A stretch of DNA of 64,000 bases from Lutibacter sp. (GTDB lineage: Bacteria; Bacteroidota; Bacteroidia; Flavobacteriales; Flavobacteriaceae). Numbering within the stretch: position 1 is the stretch's first letter; every line of letters starts with the position of its first letter. The stretch covers positions 62,001 through 126,000 of the forward strand of contig JAUXPH010000025.1 in assembly GCA_030683995.1 (NCBI GenBank), in the 5' to 3' direction. The position numbers and the translations under genes were made by a program. Below are positions 26,181-34,607 of the stretch, piece by piece. The notes under the pieces were generated by a model. The model had not been told where the DNA came from, made no database searches, and saw only the letters and a list, made by a program, of their open reading frames with translations.

Positions 26181-26693
26181 TTATTTTGTTTCTGTTTCAG
26201 CAGCCATTTTTGCGGCTTCAATTTCCTGAATGGCCAAAACAATAGGCGCATTGTCCCAATAACCATATTCCCTTACAATTTTTCCATCTATAAATTGGGC
26301 CGTTAAATGAACAGGTATTTCAAGCACTTTATTATTGGCCGACAAGGTGCCTTTCCAAACGCCCCAAAAGTTGACCCAGGTTTTTCCTTCATCTGTGATG
26401 GCCATTTCATATTCCTGGCCTTTTTCCAAAAACCCTCTTGATGAAAATACAGTTTCGTTATTTTGATGATATTCTGGTATTTTCTTGGCGCTCATTGGTG
26501 TGCTGGTATTAAAAAACACATTTGCGGTGTCCGCATAACGCGTCAACAAAGATTCCCACTTTTGATCGCTGTAATCTTTTATTCCTGCTTTGTAGCTTTC
26601 AATCTCTTTTGATTGTTGTGTGTAACGTTCAGGTTTTGTGTCACAGGCTGTAAAAAGAACTATTGCAAGTCCGAATAAAAATAGATTTTTCAT
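26181..26693 (-). CDS. NTF2-like lipoprotein, paralogue 1
   Basis: The 170-residue protein has a lipobox (LFTAC, Cys17). The NTF2-like domain carries KWESLLTRYADTANV, GKTWVNFWGVWKGTLSANN and VHLTAQFIDGKIVREYGYWD. Every one of these motifs recurs, with conservative changes, in the product at 27818-28339, so the two are paralogues of one local duplication. FIDGKIVxExGYWD is the typical C-terminal strand pair of SnoaL-like proteins. It is expected to be anchored in the envelope. Confidence 0.8.
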   Translation of the reverse strand: MKNLFLFGLAIVLFTACDTKPERYTQQSKEIESYKAGIKDYSDQKWESLLTRYADTANVFFNTSTPMSAKKIPEYHQNNETVFSSRGFLEKGQEYEMAITDEGKTWVNFWGVWKGTLSANNKVLEIPVHLTAQFIDGKIVREYGYWDNAPIVLAIQEIEAAKMAAETETK

Positions 26694-26736
26694 AAGTTTT
26701 GTTTTTTAGTTAGTAATTTAAATTTTAATGTTTTTA

Positions 26737-27246
26737 TTATTCTGCTTTATGTACTTCCAATTCAATTTCGATCAGAAACTCAGGCAACGCCAATTCTTTT
26801 ACACCAAGCCAGGAACCTGTTGGAAATTGTTTGGTATAGATTTCATTTCGATAGGCGGCAACTTCCAGAAATTTAGGCATATTAGTGGTAAATATATTTT
26901 CAACCACCACATCGTCAAACGTGCAACCGTAATGTTTTAGCACTTTGTCCAAATCAGCATAACAGTTTTTCATCTGTTGTTCAAAATCGCCTATGGCTGC
27001 TGGATTTCCTTGATTATCCATACTCACAGCACCAGAAATGATAATGTTGTTTCCAATTTTAACTGCGTGGGAATATCCATACAATTTTTCCACTTCAGGA
27101 CGAAGCAGGAAGTATTCAGGAGTTTCGGGTTGAACAACAGGTTCAATTGACGTTGCTGTTTCTTTTACATTTTGGTTACAGCTAATTACAATAATGACTA
27201 AGAATATTGCTGCTGCTCCAATTGATAAAAATTTTATGATTTTCAT
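26737..27246 (-). CDS. RidA-like lipoprotein lacking the key arginine
   Basis: The 169-residue protein has a lipobox (IVISC, Cys23) and a YjgF/RidA domain (GYSHAVKIGNNIIISGAVSMD, FEQQMKNCYADLDKVLKHYG, DVVVENIFTTNM). Canonical RidA deaminases have Arg in a PARxxV motif, as in the RidA at 59043 of this window. Here the equivalent reads FPTGSWLGV, so the Arg is Gly. It is therefore unlikely to be an enamine/imine deaminase; binding or another reaction is possible. The lipid anchor is also unusual for the family. Confidence 0.82.
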   Translation of the reverse strand: MKIIKFLSIGAAAIFLVIIVISCNQNVKETATSIEPVVQPETPEYFLLRPEVEKLYGYSHAVKIGNNIIISGAVSMDNQGNPAAIGDFEQQMKNCYADLDKVLKHYGCTFDDVVVENIFTTNMPKFLEVAAYRNEIYTKQFPTGSWLGVKELALPEFLIEIELEVHKAE

Positions 27247-27283
27247 TTTTTTAATTTATTTGATGGTTAATATATTTTCATCA

Positions 27284-27760
27284 TTATTGTTTCATCTCTA
27301 CCCTAATCAGGCGAATAGTGATGGTTGTGCTTAAATTTTCTACGGAATGAGGTGCTTCCGGGCCTTTCCACATAGTCATTGGAAAAGTAAGAGGTGTTTT
27401 TAATTGCCTGGTATCCAATATGATTTTTCCTTTTTCATCATAATCTATAAAATCGCCTGCTTCCTGAATATAAAGCACACTAGGCCAACGATGGTGGTGA
27501 ATTTCTTCCGTTTCACCGGGTGCAAGCGTAACTTCCAAAACCCTAACTTGATCGTTTTCCAATAAGATTTTATGGTTTTTTGGCGCTGCAAAAACAGCAT
27601 CTAAACTTGCCGGCCAATAGTCTGGCTCATCCCAATAATGTGGATCCACTGAATTATAGGCGAAAGACTTATCTAAATTTTTTTCTTTTTCCTGGCTGAA
27701 AGTTGCGGTGATTGAAATGGAAAAAATTAAGAGTGATAAGTATGTTTTTAAATTTTTCAT
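27284..27760 (-). CDS. Exported cupin-domain protein
   Basis: The 158-residue protein has a signal peptide (1-22, ending TATFSQ) and a small cupin barrel: VRVLEVTLAPGETEEIHHHRWPSVLYI (in two pieces), with three consecutive His as likely metal ligands, and a later PEAPHSVENLS supplying the last His. An N-terminal SVDPHYWDEPDYWP stretch is Trp/Tyr-rich. The reaction is unknown. It is one more small-molecule enzyme fold carrying an export signal in this run. Confidence 0.8.
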   Translation of the reverse strand: MKNLKTYLSLLIFSISITATFSQEKEKNLDKSFAYNSVDPHYWDEPDYWPASLDAVFAAPKNHKILLENDQVRVLEVTLAPGETEEIHHHRWPSVLYIQEAGDFIDYDEKGKIILDTRQLKTPLTFPMTMWKGPEAPHSVENLSTTITIRLIRVEMKQ

Positions 27761-27773
27761 ATATATTTTTTTA

Positions 27774-27806
27774 GCCTGTCCATTCCTAAAAGTAGTTTGG
27801 ACAGGC
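27774..27806. other. Intergenic hairpin GCCTGTCC/GGACAGGC
   Basis: An 8-bp perfect stem (27774-27781 with 27799-27806) fills the gap between two cluster genes. On the transcribed minus strand it is followed by A-rich sequence, so it is not a classical terminator; it may be an RNA stability or processing element, or a dispersed repeat related to the CCTGCCTG hairpin at 2816-2836. Confidence 0.4.
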
Positions 27807-27817
27807 AGTTGTATTAA

Positions 27818-28339
27818 TTATTCTTTTGTTTCAATTGAACCTTCTGTTGGAGCAGATTCCTTCAGTTTCTGCAAATCCAGCGCTAAAGCTGAAATATCCC
27901 AATAGCCCACTTCTTTTACAATTTTTCCGTCAATAAATCGGCACGTAATATGAACTGGAATTTCATACAATTGGTTATTTGCCGTTAGTCTTCCCTGCCA
28001 CAATCCCCAAAAATTTACCCAGGTTTCTCCTTTATCCGTTACCACCATTTCATATTCAGATTCTTCAGGGACATATTTCCAAGACGAAAAAATTGTGGCA
28101 TCTTGTTTGTTTTGAGCTATCATCTGTGCTAAGGACTGGGCATTTTTCTCGGTTACATTATTTAAAATTTTGGCGGTATCGGAATAATGGGTTGCCAAAG
28201 ATTCCCAATTGCCAATTTCATAATCCTTAATAACCTTTTTGTATATATTAATCTCGGGTGAATTTTGGGTGTAACGTACTTCGTTTTTACAGGATGTTAT
28301 AAATGCAATTAGCATCGCAATAAGCATTATTTTTTTCAT
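27818..28339 (-). CDS. NTF2-like lipoprotein, paralogue 2
   Basis: The 173-residue protein has a lipobox (FITSC, Cys17) and an NTF2-like domain closely matching that at 26181-26693: NWESLATHYSDTAK, GETWVNFWGLWQGRLTANN, and VHITCRFIDGKIVKEVGYWD. The RYTQNSPEI start after the anchor also matches RYTQQSKEI of the paralogue. The cupin and RidA-like genes lie between the two copies. It probably has the same ligand as its paralogue or forms a hetero-oligomer with it. Confidence 0.8.
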   Translation of the reverse strand: MKKIMLIAMLIAFITSCKNEVRYTQNSPEINIYKKVIKDYEIGNWESLATHYSDTAKILNNVTEKNAQSLAQMIAQNKQDATIFSSWKYVPEESEYEMVVTDKGETWVNFWGLWQGRLTANNQLYEIPVHITCRFIDGKIVKEVGYWDISALALDLQKLKESAPTEGSIETKE

Positions 28340-28357
28340 TCGTTTTGATTATTTAAA

Positions 28358-28388
28358 TCCGGGCGTGACCATATCAAATCACACCCGA
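28358..28388 (-). other. Intergenic hairpin (CGGGTGTGA/TCACGCCCG)
   Basis: On the minus strand CGGGTGTGA pairs with TCACGCCCG, allowing one G-U pair, around a 10-nt loop. It lies between the stop of the 254-residue protein gene and the start of the NTF2-like gene. The tail is TTTAAAT, a weak T-run, so it could act as a partial terminator or attenuator. Confidence 0.45.
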
Positions 28389-28415
28389 ATTTGGCTTAGT
28401 TAGTAGCTAAGTTGA

Positions 28416-29180
28416 TTATTTTTTTGATGCTGAATATGATAAATCTGGACGCATTCCACCTGATTTGCTTTCATACTTATCAACATATTTAAACATATCT
28501 TCAAATAATTTCTTTCCTTCTTCACCTAATAAAGCATCATTTTCATCACTTTGACGGGCATAGTCCTGAGCATCTTTGGCCGATACGACCGCTAAGAAAT
28601 AATCGCCCATAGTCCCAAACCCGGCACGATAAATTCTAAAATGTTCTTTAGCGCCTTTTTTCTCATAAAGCGCTTTTAGTTCTTTTATTTTTTCTCTTAA
28701 ATTTTGAACATTTTCAGGTGTTACATATAAAAAATGCCATTTACGATAGTTTTTTCCCTCGGTATTAATGGTAAGACCATTTGGCATATAGGAAAGTTCA
28801 TTGCTTAACACCACAATATAATCACCGTGTTTGTCGTAACATTTATTAAAGCGATCAAAAATGGCTCTAAAATTTTCATTTCCCATTTTTTCTGCCAATG
28901 GAGCCAACATATTTTTATCCAAATCGGCCATGTTTTTTATGGGCGTTATGCTTAAATAAGTGCCATCATCTATTTGGGCAGTTGTCCAATCAGCATCTTT
29001 TAAATCGTGTTTTTTGCAGGCAGCAATAAAATCTTTGGAGACTTTTTCATATTCACCTGTCATAGATGGTTTTACCTGATCGGCGTGAATCCAAAAGGCT
29101 TGATTGGCCTGTGCGTTTGAAATAATTGGCATCAGCAATAGTGTTATTGCCAGTATCATTGTAGTTTTTAGTGTTTTCAT
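28416..29180 (-). CDS. Exported ABM-like protein B
   Basis: The 254-residue protein has a signal peptide (1-24, ending ISNAQ). The mature part begins AFWIHADQVKPSMTGEYEKVSKDF in an 'ABM-like' strand-helix pattern, and a second such half follows the WHFLYVTPENVQNLREKI stretch. RAGFGTMGDYFLAVVSAKD resembles the substrate-cleft side of dimeric alpha-beta barrels, but the identity is not certain. It is 18 bp downstream of the next gene on the minus strand (29199-29921), a similar-sized relative. Confidence 0.6.
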   Translation of the reverse strand: MKTLKTTMILAITLLLMPIISNAQANQAFWIHADQVKPSMTGEYEKVSKDFIAACKKHDLKDADWTTAQIDDGTYLSITPIKNMADLDKNMLAPLAEKMGNENFRAIFDRFNKCYDKHGDYIVVLSNELSYMPNGLTINTEGKNYRKWHFLYVTPENVQNLREKIKELKALYEKKGAKEHFRIYRAGFGTMGDYFLAVVSAKDAQDYARQSDENDALLGEEGKKLFEDMFKYVDKYESKSGGMRPDLSYSASKK

Positions 29181-29198
29181 TGGTGAAATTATTTTAAG

Positions 29199-29921
29199 TT
29201 AATTACTTAATTCTTCATTCAAAGAGTACAAATAGCTCCAGGAATTTTCTAGAGAAGCCCTAATTTTGGCCCTTATTTCATCTGTTTTTTTCTTCCCGTG
29301 TTTGTTTTCATATACTTTCCAAATGCCATCTCTGGTAATATCCAAATCTGCATAACCTTTATAAGGAGTTGAAATCATATAATCTGGGGAACCTGAACCG
29401 CCGCCCATAAAACTGTACCAAGATCCTCTTGGTGTTCCTTCTACAGATCTCAATAATGCAGAAATTTCTTTAATAACTTCATTAAAAGCAACGCCATTTT
29501 CCACTCTGAAGAAACTTACCCACACCAATTTTGTGCCTTCTAAAGGAGAAGTTCTGCTCACTTCAGGCATCGTACGTGCAATATTGTAATTTACCTTTTC
29601 AACGTGGGGCATAATAAGTTCAAGCACTTTCATACGGCACTCTTTTCCTGCCGAATCTTCCTTGTCCATTTCAGCCCAATTGTCCATTAAACCTGTTAAA
29701 ACATACATTATTCCTTCACCTTGCACACGTCTCCAAACATTAAATTTGTCGGTTCCCTTTTTTTCCAAATAACATTCTTTCCACATTTTTACGCCAGCAA
29801 TAAATTGTGATTCGTGGCCTGGTTTAACCGTAATCTCACTCATATTTAAAAGTTTGCTGCCGTCGTTTTGTGATAGTGCAAGCATTGGCAAAAGCATTGC
29901 CAGTAATAATAATTTTTTCAT
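29199..29921 (-). CDS. Exported ABM-like protein C, first gene of the run
   Basis: The 240-residue protein has a signal peptide (1-17, ending MLALSQ). MSEITVKPGHESQFIAGVK is the opening strand and helix of an antibiotic-biosynthesis-monooxygenase-like half, and LVWVSFFRVENGVAFNEVIKE opens a second half. GSWYSFMGGGSGSPDYM is Gly/Ser-rich. It is the promoter-proximal gene of the exported-protein run, with a TAGTTTTG box 30 nt upstream of its ATG. Function unknown. Confidence 0.65.
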   Translation of the reverse strand: MKKLLLLAMLLPMLALSQNDGSKLLNMSEITVKPGHESQFIAGVKMWKECYLEKKGTDKFNVWRRVQGEGIMYVLTGLMDNWAEMDKEDSAGKECRMKVLELIMPHVEKVNYNIARTMPEVSRTSPLEGTKLVWVSFFRVENGVAFNEVIKEISALLRSVEGTPRGSWYSFMGGGSGSPDYMISTPYKGYADLDITRDGIWKVYENKHGKKKTDEIRAKIRASLENSWSYLYSLNEELSN

Positions 29922-29951
29922 AATTTTAATTATTTAATTGGTTAGATGTGC

Positions 29952-29959
29952 CAAAACTA
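29952..29959 (-). promoter_or_regulatory. -7 box TAGTTTTG upstream of the exported-protein run
   Basis: TAGTTTTG matches TAnnTTTG and lies 30 nt before the ATG at 29921, between the HTCS gene stop (30072) and the first exported-protein gene. No -33 TTG at ideal spacing was seen, as would fit an activated promoter. This would make transcription of the run separate from that of the regulator. Confidence 0.5.
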
Positions 29960-30071
29960 AGCAGTTAACATCAATAATAATTGTACAATCATTGCAAATA
30001 CTTGGACTTTTATGGCAAGAGATGATTTAAATATGGAAATTGGTGATTTGGAAATTAATGCTGGGTTTTTG

Positions 30072-33000
30072 TTATGATAAGCGAGATGTAATGTCCTTTT
30101 TATAGGCGGAAGGACTACAGCCAAACTGATTTTTAAAAGCTCTTGAAAAATAAGCTTGGTCATTAAAACCAGTCTTAAAACAAATATCAGTTAAAGTTCC
30201 TGCATTTTTTTTGATTAAATCTGCAGCACGTTGCAATCGAATATTGCGGATTAATTGGCCTGGCGCCTGATCGATAAGCGCTTGAAGTTTTCGGTGTAGT
30301 TGCGACGGACTTAAACACATTTTATCGGCAAGTTGTTCCACACCAAAACTGGTGTTTTCAATATGGTCTTTTATGTGTTGAATGGCTTTTTCCAAAAACT
30401 GTTGGTCTACCGATGCCAACGGAATTTCATCAGAAGAAACCACGAATTTATTCTGATATTTTTTAAGAAGCTGCTCTCTTTGCCGAATTAGATTATTGAT
30501 AATTATTTGAAGTTCTTTTACGCTAAATGGCTTTGTTAAATAAGCTTCAATACCGGTTTCCAGTCCCGCAAGCCTATCTTCTTGAGTGGCTTTTCCCGTT
30601 AAAATCACAATAGGAATGTGACTGGTTTTTTCCTCATTTCTTAATAGGTGCACCATAGAAATTCCGTCTAGTTTTGGCATCATCACATCGGTAATAATAA
30701 CATCAGGAATGACTTTTTTCGCTTGTTCAAATCCTTCTTCACCATTAGATGCTTCAATAACTTTGTAGGTTGGTTGCAATATATTTTTGATAAATGTTCG
30801 AATTGCCACATTGTCTTCCACCAACACAATGATTTTTTTATCGAAGTTTATTTCAGGTATTTGAAGCTTTTTATTTTGATGGGATTTTAAACCAGAAGGT
30901 ATTTGGGTTTTTATTTCAATCTCCGATTCATTCATTATTTCAGAAACAGCACCAATTGGAATTTCTATGGAAAAAATCGTTCCTTTTTGACCGGTTAATT
31001 CTTCATTTCTGAAAACGTTGACCGTTCCATCGTGCAATTCAACCAATTCCTTTACCAAAGCCAATCCAATGCCGGTTCCTTCATACAGGCGGGTGTCTGA
31101 ATTGTCGGCCTGATAAAATCGGTCAAAAATGTTAGAAATGGCATCTTTTTCAATCCCAATTCCGTTATCACTAATGCAAATAGAAAGAAATTCTTTATTT
31201 TTTCTTTGGACTGTTAAGGTGATTTCGCCGTTTTCAGGCGTGAATTTTAAGGCATTTGACACAATATTCATAATGATTTTTTCCATCTTCTCTTCATCAA
31301 AAACCACTTGAATATCAGCTTCATCTGAAACAAAATTTAAAGAAATATGTCTTTTTTCTGAAAAAGACTCTACGGAAAAAAATAAATTTTTGAGAAATAA
31401 CACCATATTTTGCTGAGAAAATTTTAAGGTCATCTTTCCCGCTTCCAATTTGGAAATATCCAACAATTCATTGATCAGTTTTAAAAGTGTTTTTGCATTT
31501 TGATCAATGCCTTCTGCCTGCTTTTTTATATAATTTGTTGGCAACGATTCCATTAAATTTTCGGCATAACCGCTAATTAATGTTAATGGCGTTCTGAATT
31601 CGTGGGAAATATTGGCGAAAAAACGCGATTTTAATTGGTCTAAAACCTTCAAAGTTTGGTATTCTTTTTGTTCAAGCTCCAAATCGTTTTTCATTTTAAT
31701 TCGCTTCATCTCATACCTTCTTATAAGATAGAGCAGCAATATAAAAAGCAATAAATAAAGGGTGATTGCCATCCAAGTTCCTGACCAATGCGGCAAAACC
31801 CTGAACGGAATGGAAATTCCCTCTTCATTCCAAACCCCATCATTGTTGCTGCCTTTTACTTTTAAGGTATAATTTCCGGCCGGCAAATGGGTAAATGTCG
31901 CAGATCTTGTATGTTCTAGATATATCCAATTATCATTAAAATTTTCAAGCTTGTACGCATATTTATTTTTACCGGGAGATGAAAAATCAAGCGCCGCAAA
32001 TTCAAAAATAATGATTTCATCTTTTTTGGTAAATGTGATATTTTCATTTGGATTTATCAGCAAATCTTTAATTTCCAAACCTTCCTTCTTTTTCTTATTT
32101 TGTCTGTAAACTTTTATGCCTGAAATACTCATTGATGGCTGAAACGGATTGTCATTAATTTGGTCGGGAAAAAAATAATTCAGCCCGTTAATGCCGCCAA
32201 AAAACAACTCCCCTTTCGAACTTTTAAAAACAGCGCCTGTATTGAACTCGTTACTTTGCAGTCCATCTTCCACATCAAAATTTCTGAATTTTTTTGTTTT
32301 CATATTGTATTTTGAAATTCCATTATTGGTGCTTAACCAAAGATTATCCTGAGAATCTGAAGAAATTCCATAAATCACATTGTTGGGAAGTCCATTTTTT
32401 TTAGTGAAGTGCGTAAATGATTGTTTACTGATATCAAATAAATTTAATCCGCCAGAAGTGCCAATCCACAAAAAAACATCAGGTTTTAAAGGATCTGGAA
32501 ATATGGCATTTACCTGATTGTTGCTTAGGCTGTTTGGTATTTCAGGATTGTTTTGGTAATCGTAAAAAAGTTCCTTGTTTTTGTCAAAAACCAGTAAACC
32601 GTCTTTGGTTCCCAACCACAATTGATTTTTGTTGTCTTCATAAATAACACAGCGATTTGTAAAATTATTCTTCGGATTGTCAGCCAACCTATAATGTTTA
32701 AATATGCCTTTTTTCCTATCTGTCATTTTGCTCAGATAGTTTTCAGAGACGATCCATATCATTTCGTTTTTATCCTCAAAAACTGCTGAAACTCCTTTAC
32801 TTTGAATTTCATCAGGGTTTTTTTGATCATTTTTAAATTGTTTTGATATTTCTGTTTTCGGATTGTAAACAAACAATCCTTCTGTTGAGGCAAACCATAA
32901 ATTGCCATCTTTCGATTTAATCATTGACCAAACACTCGTGTTGCCAAAGGCGTTTAAGTTTTTTGAGCTTGTTTCAAAACTTTTAAGTTCATCTGTTTTC

Positions 33001-34208
33001 CGGTTCCATCGATAAAGCACTTCAGCACTAATCCAAACAAATTGTTCATTTTCTTCTAATACAGATCGAATACTGAATCCGGTTACTCTTGAATTTTGAA
33101 TTGTTTTCCGCTTCAATAAACCAAATCTATTGGCTTTTGGATCGTAAAAATCGATTCCCATTCCGCTTGTGCCAATCCATAAAATATTTGTCCGATCTAA
33201 AAACAAGCTTGAAATACTGTTGTAACTAATTGATTCCTGTTTTAAAGGATCATTTTTAACCGAGTCATATTTCAATGTTTTTGTGTTAAATCTCATCAAC
33301 TCTCCAGGTGTCGCTAACCATAAAACACCTTGCTTGTCCTGCATAATTTCATTAATTTCTCCCCATCCATATCTAAAAACACTCAAGTGATGCGGAAATA
33401 CTTTGAAAGAATTGTCAATGACATTAAATTTTACCAAACCAGTTCGCGTGCCAAGCCACAAATTATTATTATCGGCTATACTGATGGCAGATACAGAAAA
33501 ATCAGTATTGCCTCCCAGAGCATTTGGGTGTTTTATGTCAAAATAGAAAGATGAAATCAATTCGGTTTTGGGATCCATTCGGTTTAAACCTTTCTCGGTT
33601 CCAATCCAAATAATGCCTTCATCATCTACCAATATTTTTTTTATAATATTGCTGCAGAGCGGAAATTTTCCTGAATGATCAATATGGTATTGTTTTATTT
33701 TAGTCAAATCATACTGCTGATTTAAAAAAGGAATCCTAAAAATACCGCTACCAATTGTTCCTATCCAAATATTGCCTGTTTTATCCTGGGCAATCGTTTT
33801 AATTTCTGCAGTATTTTTACTTTTAGTTTGGGTTACAGGAAGCGAAATTCTTTGAAATGATTTGGTGGTTGCATCGTAAGTATTGACAATTCCGTCTTCG
33901 GTGCCAATCCACAATTTTCCATTCAGGTCAGTAAATAGCGTATTTATACTGTTGGATGAAATTGAATTTGGGTTATTGGGTTCGTTTTGAAAAACAGTAA
34001 ATTTGTATCCGTCAAATTTATTTAAACCGTCTTTGGTGCCAAACCACATAAAACCTTCCTGATCCTGGGAAATTGATAAGACTAGATTTTGAGACAATCC
34101 GTCGTTTATGGTCAGGTGTTTAAATCTAATATCTTGCGCAAGACTTTCTATCGGAAAAAAATTCCAAATTATATAAAGCACAGCTATTTTTTTAATATAT
34201 TGATTCAT
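30072..34208 (-). CDS. Hybrid two-component system (HTCS) sensor/regulator
   Basis: Starting at ATG 34208 (a GTG 6 nt upstream is less likely) the protein has about 1,378 residues (numbering below from the GTG). A signal peptide is followed by many two-component-regulator propeller repeats (LWIGTxxGL type, to about residue 690), a Y_Y_Y domain (about 730-800), one membrane helix (about 812-835), HisKA with His871 in NISHEFRTPL, an ATPase domain (about 960-1090), a receiver (1127-1245, Asp1176 in ITDVMMPKLDG) and an AraC-type DNA-binding domain (about 1270-1380). It senses a periplasmic ligand and binds DNA itself. Such proteins usually control polysaccharide loci, but no SusC/D pair is nearby; the adjacent exported-protein run is the likely target. 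Confidence 0.93.
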   Translation of the reverse strand: MNQYIKKIAVLYIIWNFFPIESLAQDIRFKHLTINDGLSQNLVLSISQDQEGFMWFGTKDGLNKFDGYKFTVFQNEPNNPNSISSNSINTLFTDLNGKLWIGTEDGIVNTYDATTKSFQRISLPVTQTKSKNTAEIKTIAQDKTGNIWIGTIGSGIFRIPFLNQQYDLTKIKQYHIDHSGKFPLCSNIIKKILVDDEGIIWIGTEKGLNRMDPKTELISSFYFDIKHPNALGGNTDFSVSAISIADNNNLWLGTRTGLVKFNVIDNSFKVFPHHLSVFRYGWGEINEIMQDKQGVLWLATPGELMRFNTKTLKYDSVKNDPLKQESISYNSISSLFLDRTNILWIGTSGMGIDFYDPKANRFGLLKRKTIQNSRVTGFSIRSVLEENEQFVWISAEVLYRWNRKTDELKSFETSSKNLNAFGNTSVWSMIKSKDGNLWFASTEGLFVYNPKTEISKQFKNDQKNPDEIQSKGVSAVFEDKNEMIWIVSENYLSKMTDRKKGIFKHYRLADNPKNNFTNRCVIYEDNKNQLWLGTKDGLLVFDKNKELFYDYQNNPEIPNSLSNNQVNAIFPDPLKPDVFLWIGTSGGLNLFDISKQSFTHFTKKNGLPNNVIYGISSDSQDNLWLSTNNGISKYNMKTKKFRNFDVEDGLQSNEFNTGAVFKSSKGELFFGGINGLNYFFPDQINDNPFQPSMSISGIKVYRQNKKKKEGLEIKDLLINPNENITFTKKDEIIIFEFAALDFSSPGKNKYAYKLENFNDNWIYLEHTRSATFTHLPAGNYTLKVKGSNNDGVWNEEGISIPFRVLPHWSGTWMAITLYLLLFILLLYLIRRYEMKRIKMKNDLELEQKEYQTLKVLDQLKSRFFANISHEFRTPLTLISGYAENLMESLPTNYIKKQAEGIDQNAKTLLKLINELLDISKLEAGKMTLKFSQQNMVLFLKNLFFSVESFSEKRHISLNFVSDEADIQVVFDEEKMEKIIMNIVSNALKFTPENGEITLTVQRKNKEFLSICISDNGIGIEKDAISNIFDRFYQADNSDTRLYEGTGIGLALVKELVELHDGTVNVFRNEELTGQKGTIFSIEIPIGAVSEIMNESEIEIKTQIPSGLKSHQNKKLQIPEINFDKKIIVLVEDNVAIRTFIKNILQPTYKVIEASNGEEGFEQAKKVIPDVIITDVMMPKLDGISMVHLLRNEEKTSHIPIVILTGKATQEDRLAGLETGIEAYLTKPFSVKELQIIINNLIRQREQLLKKYQNKFVVSSDEIPLASVDQQFLEKAIQHIKDHIENTSFGVEQLADKMCLSPSQLHRKLQALIDQAPGQLIRNIRLQRAADLIKKNAGTLTDICFKTGFNDQAYFSRAFKNQFGCSPSAYKKDITSRLS

Positions 34209-34607
34209 CTTCACTGTTTAATATTTTAACAGATGCCTTGTAATATGAATCGATTTGAGGCGGTAACTAAAAATTAATTACATCAATCATTTTTAATTTA
34301 AATACTATTTTAATAGGTAATTCTTAAATATATTATTGATTGTTAAAGGGGTTACAATTAATAAATGCACCAAACTTAAGTGCCTAATATGCCCAAATAT
34401 ATAAAATATATTTTAAGTTTTACATAATTGTTTTTTAATCATTTACGCTGAAATAATTGTGTATTATTTTTTAGGCCAAACATAAATTTACCAAATGAAT
34501 TAAATTTGGGTATTATTCATTATTTTTCAGCTTCTTTTTTTAGAGGTTAATAACCTTTTTTCACACATCTTTAACTTAAATTTGCTTATAAATAAGTATC
34601 ATTGCAT
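34209..34607. other. Divergent intergenic region with candidate promoter boxes
   Basis: This AT-rich region separates the HTCS (minus) from the carboxypeptidase-regulatory-like gene (plus). It holds minus-strand TAnnTTTG boxes TAAGTTTG (34371-34378), TATATTTG (34394-34401) and TATGTTTG (34477-34484), and a plus-strand TAAATTTG (34577-34584). The HTCS leader would be long, 150-260 nt. A short GGTTAATAACC palindrome with a T-run (34545-34561) is also present. No gene is seen. Confidence 0.5.
34577..34584 (+). promoter_or_regulatory. -7 box TAAATTTG upstream of the gene at 34608
   Basis: TAAATTTG matches the consensus exactly and ends 23 nt before the ATG at 34608. This also argues for that ATG rather than the TTG at 34602. 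Confidence 0.5.

Noticed and set aside
34545-34561. GGTTAATAACC plus T-run as a terminator
   Set aside because: The loop would be only three bases and no gene ends upstream on the plus strand.
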